A DNA stretch of 64,000 bases from NCBI RefSeq assembly GCF_029269265.1, contig NZ_JARIXP010000001.1, positions 167,568-231,567 on the forward strand, read 5' to 3'. The stretch comes from Rheinheimera sp. 1928-s. Its GTDB lineage: Bacteria > Pseudomonadota > Gammaproteobacteria > Enterobacterales > Alteromonadaceae. The notes beneath the pieces were generated by a model. That model worked only from the letters and a program-made list of their open reading frames with translations, searched no databases and was not told the DNA's origin. Position numbers and translations under genes: made by a program. Below, piece by piece: positions 60,361-64,000 of this stretch (position 1 is the stretch's first letter; every line of letters begins with the position of its first letter).

Positions 60361-60786
60361 ATGAAAACTATAGCTTTAGTAGCGCATGATGGAAAAAAGG
60401 CTGAATTGCTGGCTTGGGTAAAACAACATGCTGATTTTTTTCAGGATAAACAATTGGTGGCGACAGGCACCACGGGGCGTTTATTGAACGAAACCTTAAA
60501 CAAAGAAGTACTGTGTTTGGCCAGCGGGCCTTTGGGCGGCGACCAGCAAATTGGTGCTTTAATTGCCGAGCAGAAAATCGACTGGCTGGTATTTTTTTGG
60601 GATCCGCTATCGTCTCAGCCTCATGATCCTGATGTTAAGGCACTGATCCGTTTAGCTGTGGTATGGAATATCCCTGTCGCTTGTAATAAAGCCACAGCGG
60701 ATTTTATTGTCACATCAACATTAGTGGGGCAGGACTATCAGCGCACTGTGCCGGACTTTTCAGCCCACAATAACAGATTGTCTTGA
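60361..60786 (+). CDS. mgsA: Methylglyoxal synthase
   Basis: 141 residues. It converts dihydroxyacetone phosphate to methylglyoxal and phosphate under sugar-phosphate stress. Family blocks are VAHDGKKAELLAWV, TGTTGRLL, SGPLGGDQQIGALI and WDPLSSQPHDPDVKAL. I use the ATG at 60361 with a GGGGGAG site. Confidence 0.95.
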   Translation: MKTIALVAHDGKKAELLAWVKQHADFFQDKQLVATGTTGRLLNETLNKEVLCLASGPLGGDQQIGALIAEQKIDWLVFFWDPLSSQPHDPDVKALIRLAVVWNIPVACNKATADFIVTSTLVGQDYQRTVPDFSAHNNRLS

Positions 60787-60804
60787 GTCGTCCTGCCACA
60801 GAGA

Positions 60805-61812
60805 TCAGAAGCCAGTTAAGACCAGTTTACCTATGGCTTGTTGGCTTTCGATCAACTGATGGGCTTTGCGCAGGTTTTCGGCGTTAATTTTGCCAAAGTC
60901 TGAGTTCAGGGTGGTTTTTAACTTACCTGCGTCAACCATATCCGCTACCTGTTGTAATAGCTGCTGTTGAGCAATCATATCTTCGGTTTGATACAAAGAA
61001 CGGGTAAACATCAGCTCCCAGTGCAGCGACAGACTTTTGCGTTTCAGTAGTCGTATATCAATAGGCTCTGGATCATCAATCAGCGCCAGTTTGCCCTGAG
61101 GTTTAATCAACTCCAGTATGTCGTTAAAGTGATAGTCGGTATGAGTCAGACTGATCACATAATCCACTTCAGCCAGACCAAGTTCTTTCAGCTGCGCAGC
61201 CATCGGCTTTTTATGATCCAGTACTAAATCCGCACCTAAAGTTTTTATCCATTCGGCGCTTTCTGCTCTGGACGCAGTGCCAATAATCTTTAACTGAGTT
61301 TTATGCTTTGCCAGTTGTAACAGCACTGAACCTACGCCGCCAGCAGCACCAATCACCAGTAAAGATTTACCTTTGCTGTTGTGTTCATTCAGTTCCAGTC
61401 GGTCAAATAACAGCTCCCATGCTGTGATGGCTGTTAAAGGTAAAGCTGCGGCTTCGGTAAAACTTAAGCTTTTTGGTTTGTGGCTGACAATACGCTGATC
61501 CACCAGCTGAAACTCGTTGTTTGAACCTGGCTTATCAATAGCACCTGCGTACCAAACTTCATCACCCGCTTTAAAGGTAGTCACTGCGCTACCCACAGCA
61601 ACCACAACACCTGCAGCGTCCCAGCCTAATACTCTTTGTTGGCCTTGGGTGTCGGCATTGCGGCGGATTTTGGTATCGACCGGATTAACGGAAACAGCTT
61701 TAACTGCGACTAGCAGGTCATGTTCACCCGGCGTTGGAGTGGGCAATTCTGTATCGTATAAAGACTGAGGATCTGTGGCTGGTAAATTCTGGCTGTAAAC
61801 TATGGCTTTCAT
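60805..61812 (-). CDS. Zinc-independent MDR-type oxidoreductase (quinone reductase-like)
   Basis: 335 residues: a GroES-like N-domain (SVNPVDTKIRRN; VLGWDAAGVVVAVG) and a Rossmann domain (LLVIGAAGGVGSVLLQLAKH). The structural and catalytic zinc cysteines of true alcohol dehydrogenases are missing, which fits NADPH:quinone or enone reductases. It is divergent from a LysR gene, which may regulate it. Confidence 0.85.
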   Translation of the reverse strand: MKAIVYSQNLPATDPQSLYDTELPTPTPGEHDLLVAVKAVSVNPVDTKIRRNADTQGQQRVLGWDAAGVVVAVGSAVTTFKAGDEVWYAGAIDKPGSNNEFQLVDQRIVSHKPKSLSFTEAAALPLTAITAWELLFDRLELNEHNSKGKSLLVIGAAGGVGSVLLQLAKHKTQLKIIGTASRAESAEWIKTLGADLVLDHKKPMAAQLKELGLAEVDYVISLTHTDYHFNDILELIKPQGKLALIDDPEPIDIRLLKRKSLSLHWELMFTRSLYQTEDMIAQQQLLQQVADMVDAGKLKTTLNSDFGKINAENLRKAHQLIESQQAIGKLVLTGF

Positions 61813-61908
61813 CTGGATGCTCCATTGGGTTGATGCTGTTAGTTTAAGGGCGCTGACTATTTAGAAAAATATGCTAAATTTGAATTCAGTTTCAAAAATA
61901 ATTTGATA

Positions 61909-62817
61909 ATGATGCTTAGAACCGACGATTTACAACTTTTTGTGCTGACAGCTGATTTAGGTTCTATTTCTGCTGCTGCGCGTGAGCTGGATCTTTCCCC
62001 TGCGTTGGCCAGTGTGGCGTTAAAACGATTGGAGCAGCAGCTGAATACTCAGCTTATTTTACGCTCCACCCGCAGTTTAAGATTGACCACAGCAGGTATG
62101 GCCTATCTGGATTATGCCCGCCAAGCTATCCAACTGCTGGGGCAAGGCCAGCAGTTATTACAATTGGGTAAAGAGCAGTTATCCGGTGAGTTGACCTTAT
62201 CTATGCCGTCAGATTTTGGCCGCAATAGCATGGCCGTCTGGCTGGCGGAGTTTCAGCAGCAACATCCTAAATTACAGCTGAAAATCCGGGTCAGTGATCG
62301 CTTAGCTGACTTAGGGCGACAGCCTGTGGACCTGGCGATACGTTATGGTGAACCTAAAGACTCACAGCTGATTGCTATGCCTTTGGTGCCGGATAATCAT
62401 AGAGTGCTTTGTGCTTCTCCTGATTATATTCGCCGCTGTGGTACTCCAGAGCAACCACAAGACATCAGCTCGCATCAGGTATTACAGCTGGTGTTGGGTG
62501 AGGCTGTGCATAGCAAATGGCAATTCTGGCTGGATGGGCAATTACAACAGGTGCAGGTGCGTGGAGCTTTAGTGGCAGACGACGGTGATGTGGTGCGGCG
62601 CTGGGCAGTGGCAGGTTTAGGTATTGCCTATAAATCCCGTTTAGATATTCTGTCCGACTTACGCTCTGGCGCTTTGCTGAAGTTGTTACCTGAGTATCAA
62701 ACTGAACAAGCACCTTTGTATTTGCTGGCTGTACAGCGATTGTCTTCATCCCCTGTACTTAAAGCTTTATCAGAGTTTTTACTGCAAAAGTTGCGGCTGC
62801 ATTGGCAAGGTGAGTGA
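61909..62817 (+). CDS. LysR-family transcriptional regulator
   Basis: 302 residues: an N-terminal winged helix (LGSISAAARELDLSPALASVALKRLE) and an effector-binding domain. It shares a short 96-base gap with the divergent MDR oxidoreductase, so it probably controls that gene and itself. ATG codons at 61909 and 61912 are equivalent choices; no clear ribosome binding site. Confidence 0.88.
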   Translation: MMLRTDDLQLFVLTADLGSISAAARELDLSPALASVALKRLEQQLNTQLILRSTRSLRLTTAGMAYLDYARQAIQLLGQGQQLLQLGKEQLSGELTLSMPSDFGRNSMAVWLAEFQQQHPKLQLKIRVSDRLADLGRQPVDLAIRYGEPKDSQLIAMPLVPDNHRVLCASPDYIRRCGTPEQPQDISSHQVLQLVLGEAVHSKWQFWLDGQLQQVQVRGALVADDGDVVRRWAVAGLGIAYKSRLDILSDLRSGALLKLLPEYQTEQAPLYLLAVQRLSSSPVLKALSEFLLQKLRLHWQGE

Positions 62818-62857
62818 GAGGCTGGGTGAAAAACTTACAAATGAAGGATTAGAACAG

Positions 62858-63445
62858 ATGACATGGTTACACAATGAGGTGTTAGAAGGTGAGTTTGTCC
62901 GGCTGGAGCCTATGGCGTTGTCGCATATTGCAGATTTGCAGCAGGCTGTTGCTGATGGTGAAAGCTGGCAGCTCTGGTATGCCATGGTGCCGACAGTGGA
63001 GGAAATGCCAGCTTATGTACAGGCTGCTTTGGCAGGCAAAACCCAGGGGGATTCACCTTATGTAGTGCGCTGCAAAACCACTGGCCAGATTGTTGGCACC
63101 AGTCGTTATTATATGGTCGACGCAGCCAATAAAAGGGCTTTAATAGGTTACACCTGGTATGCCGAGTCAGTACGGAGAACACCCATCAATACTGAAGCTA
63201 AACTGTTGTTATTGCAGAACTTGTTTGAGCAGTATGGCGCTATAGCAGTAGAGTTTCGCACCCACTTTTTTAACCACAGCTCCCGCAAAGCTATAGAACG
63301 TCTAGGCGCGAAAATGGATGGTATCTTACGTCAGCATATGATTTTAAAAGACGGCTCAGTACGCGACACTGTGGTCTATTCCATCATAGCCTGCGAATGG
63401 CCGACGGTAAGACGGCATTTATTGTCGAAATTAGGCCGGGACTAA
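62858..63445 (+). CDS. GNAT-family N-acetyltransferase (RimJ/RimL-like)
   Basis: 195 residues. GEFVRLEPMALSHIADL at the start and RKAIERLGAKMDGILRQHMILKDGSVRDTVVYSI at the end are typical of the GNAT_3 group that acetylates protein N-termini or small amines. The ATG at 62858 has AAGGA upstream; the frame begins earlier inside the LysR gene. Substrate unknown. Confidence 0.85.
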   Translation: MTWLHNEVLEGEFVRLEPMALSHIADLQQAVADGESWQLWYAMVPTVEEMPAYVQAALAGKTQGDSPYVVRCKTTGQIVGTSRYYMVDAANKRALIGYTWYAESVRRTPINTEAKLLLLQNLFEQYGAIAVEFRTHFFNHSSRKAIERLGAKMDGILRQHMILKDGSVRDTVVYSIIACEWPTVRRHLLSKLGRD

Positions 63446-63455
63446 GGCGTCAAAT

Positions 63456-63489
63456 GTAGGATGCAATCGCCACGAAGTGGCATTGCATC
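63456..63489 (+). repeat. REP-like element
   Basis: A GTAG tetranucleotide (63456-63459) directly precedes a palindrome, GATGCAAT + GCCAC / GTGGC + ATTGCATC with a GAA loop and one bulged C. GTAG plus an imperfect palindrome is the signature of REP sequences linked to RAYT transposases. It lies between two convergent genes. Confidence 0.6.
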
Positions 63490-63501
63490 ATTACCATAGG
63501 A

Positions 63502-64000
63502 TCAAAACATCAGCCCAGATAACTCCTTTAAGTACAAAGGCGTCGCTGGGTGTTGGCTTAATTCAAAAAACAAAAAAGCCGTCAGGAAGATACTAACTAC
63601 AGAACCCCAGAACCAGTGGTGTTTAGGTTTATCCTGCTCTTTGTGTTGCAAGTATTTTTTCAGCAAATAACTGCTTAATACGGCCAATAGCACTGAGCCT
63701 GCCAGTAAGCTGTAAAACAAGGTCAGGTTAGTGCCTTTGAGCTGCCAGGCTACACCAGCCAGAATACCTGGCAGGAAATAAGCGATAGGCCATAACACAC
63801 AAGCCAGAGTGGCCGCAGGGAAATAACGTGATGGCGGTAACTGCAACATACCAGCTAACAAAGGCAATAAAGGCCGGCTTGGGCCGATAAAACGCCCTGC
63901 AACTATAGCCAGCCAGACATTATTTTCTAAAGCACCGCTTATTTTATCCAATTCTTTTTGCTGACGGGATAACCAGTTCCAGCTTTCCAATTGAGGTCTG
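63502..64000 (-). CDS. DedA-family membrane protein, N-terminus beyond the window
   Basis: About 166 codons, open through the right edge, so the first part is missing. The DedA signature VAGRFIGPSRPLLPLLAGMLQL contains the conserved Arg and Pro residues; three or four hydrophobic segments follow. DedA proteins move undecaprenyl phosphate or phospholipids across the membrane. A TTG at 63990 is only an internal codon of this frame. Confidence 0.85.
   Translation of the reverse strand, partial: RPQLESWNWLSRQQKELDKISGALENNVWLAIVAGRFIGPSRPLLPLLAGMLQLPPSRYFPAATLACVLWPIAYFLPGILAGVAWQLKGTNLTLFYSLLAGSVLLAVLSSYLLKKYLQHKEQDKPKHHWFWGSVVSIFLTAFLFFELSQHPATPLYLKELSGLMF

Noticed and set aside
60102-60389. 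95-codon frame across the ilvC-mgsA gap
   Set aside because: Runs through the terminator and the inverted repeats into mgsA in another frame; no protein-like features.

Overview
The window looks like a chromosomal segment of a free-living marine or freshwater gammaproteobacterium of the Alteromonadales/Chromatiales type. Rheinheimera or a close relative is my best guess, inferred from protein style and gene order rather than from a marker gene. The core clusters are in standard gammaproteobacterial order: yicC / rph-pyrE, coaBC-dut-slmA, radC / rpmBG / mutM, kdsD-kdsC-lptCAB-rpoN-hpf-ptsN-rapZ-ptsO, mlaFEDCB-ibaG-murA, degQ-degS, zapG / zapE, rplM-rpsI, petABC-sspAB and ilvY / ilvC. No tRNA, rRNA, CRISPR array or intact transposase gene was seen.

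Layout. 1-6.5 kb: a sugar-acid operon with a divergent LacI-family repressor resembling GntR, a gluconokinase, a GPH-type transporter, a GH94 phosphorylase that fits cellobionic acid phosphorylase, and a Gfo/Idh/MocA oxidoreductase. 6.5-10.3 kb: an accessory block with a hipBA-type toxin-antitoxin pair behind a four-copy operator array, then an HNH nuclease and a Ymh/HEPN-like protein that together look like a two-gene defence cassette. 10.3-18.4 kb: core RNA, nucleotide, CoA and repair genes. 18.4-23.9 kb: an Omp85-type outer-membrane protein, a small secreted protein, an MscS channel with a probable DUF432 partner, and MgtE. 23.9-27.9 kb: a TPP-riboswitch-controlled thiamine salvage operon (TonB receptor, thiamine-binding-like protein, PnuT-like permease, thiamine-kinase-like protein). 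28.5-36.1 kb: NhaB and a complete Mrp antiporter operon with a fused A/B subunit. 36.1-47.8 kb: the rpoN/lpt/kds and mla/murA clusters. 47.8-57.5 kb: periplasmic proteases, division factors, ribosomal proteins, cytochrome bc1 and stringent starvation proteins. 57.5-64 kb: ilvYC, mgsA, an MDR-type oxidoreductase with a divergent LysR regulator, a GNAT acetyltransferase and a partial DedA protein.

How it works together. The first operon explains use of oxidised cellulose fragments: import of cellobionate, phosphorolysis to glucose 1-phosphate and gluconate, and phosphorylation of gluconate to 6-phosphogluconate, with the repressor sensing gluconate. The thiamine operon is salvage only; no biosynthetic thi gene is present here. 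The sodium/proton antiporters suggest life in a saline or alkaline setting. The least explained parts are the HNH + HEPN pair (8555-10258) and the palindrome-bounded element between rpsI and petA (53177-53387).
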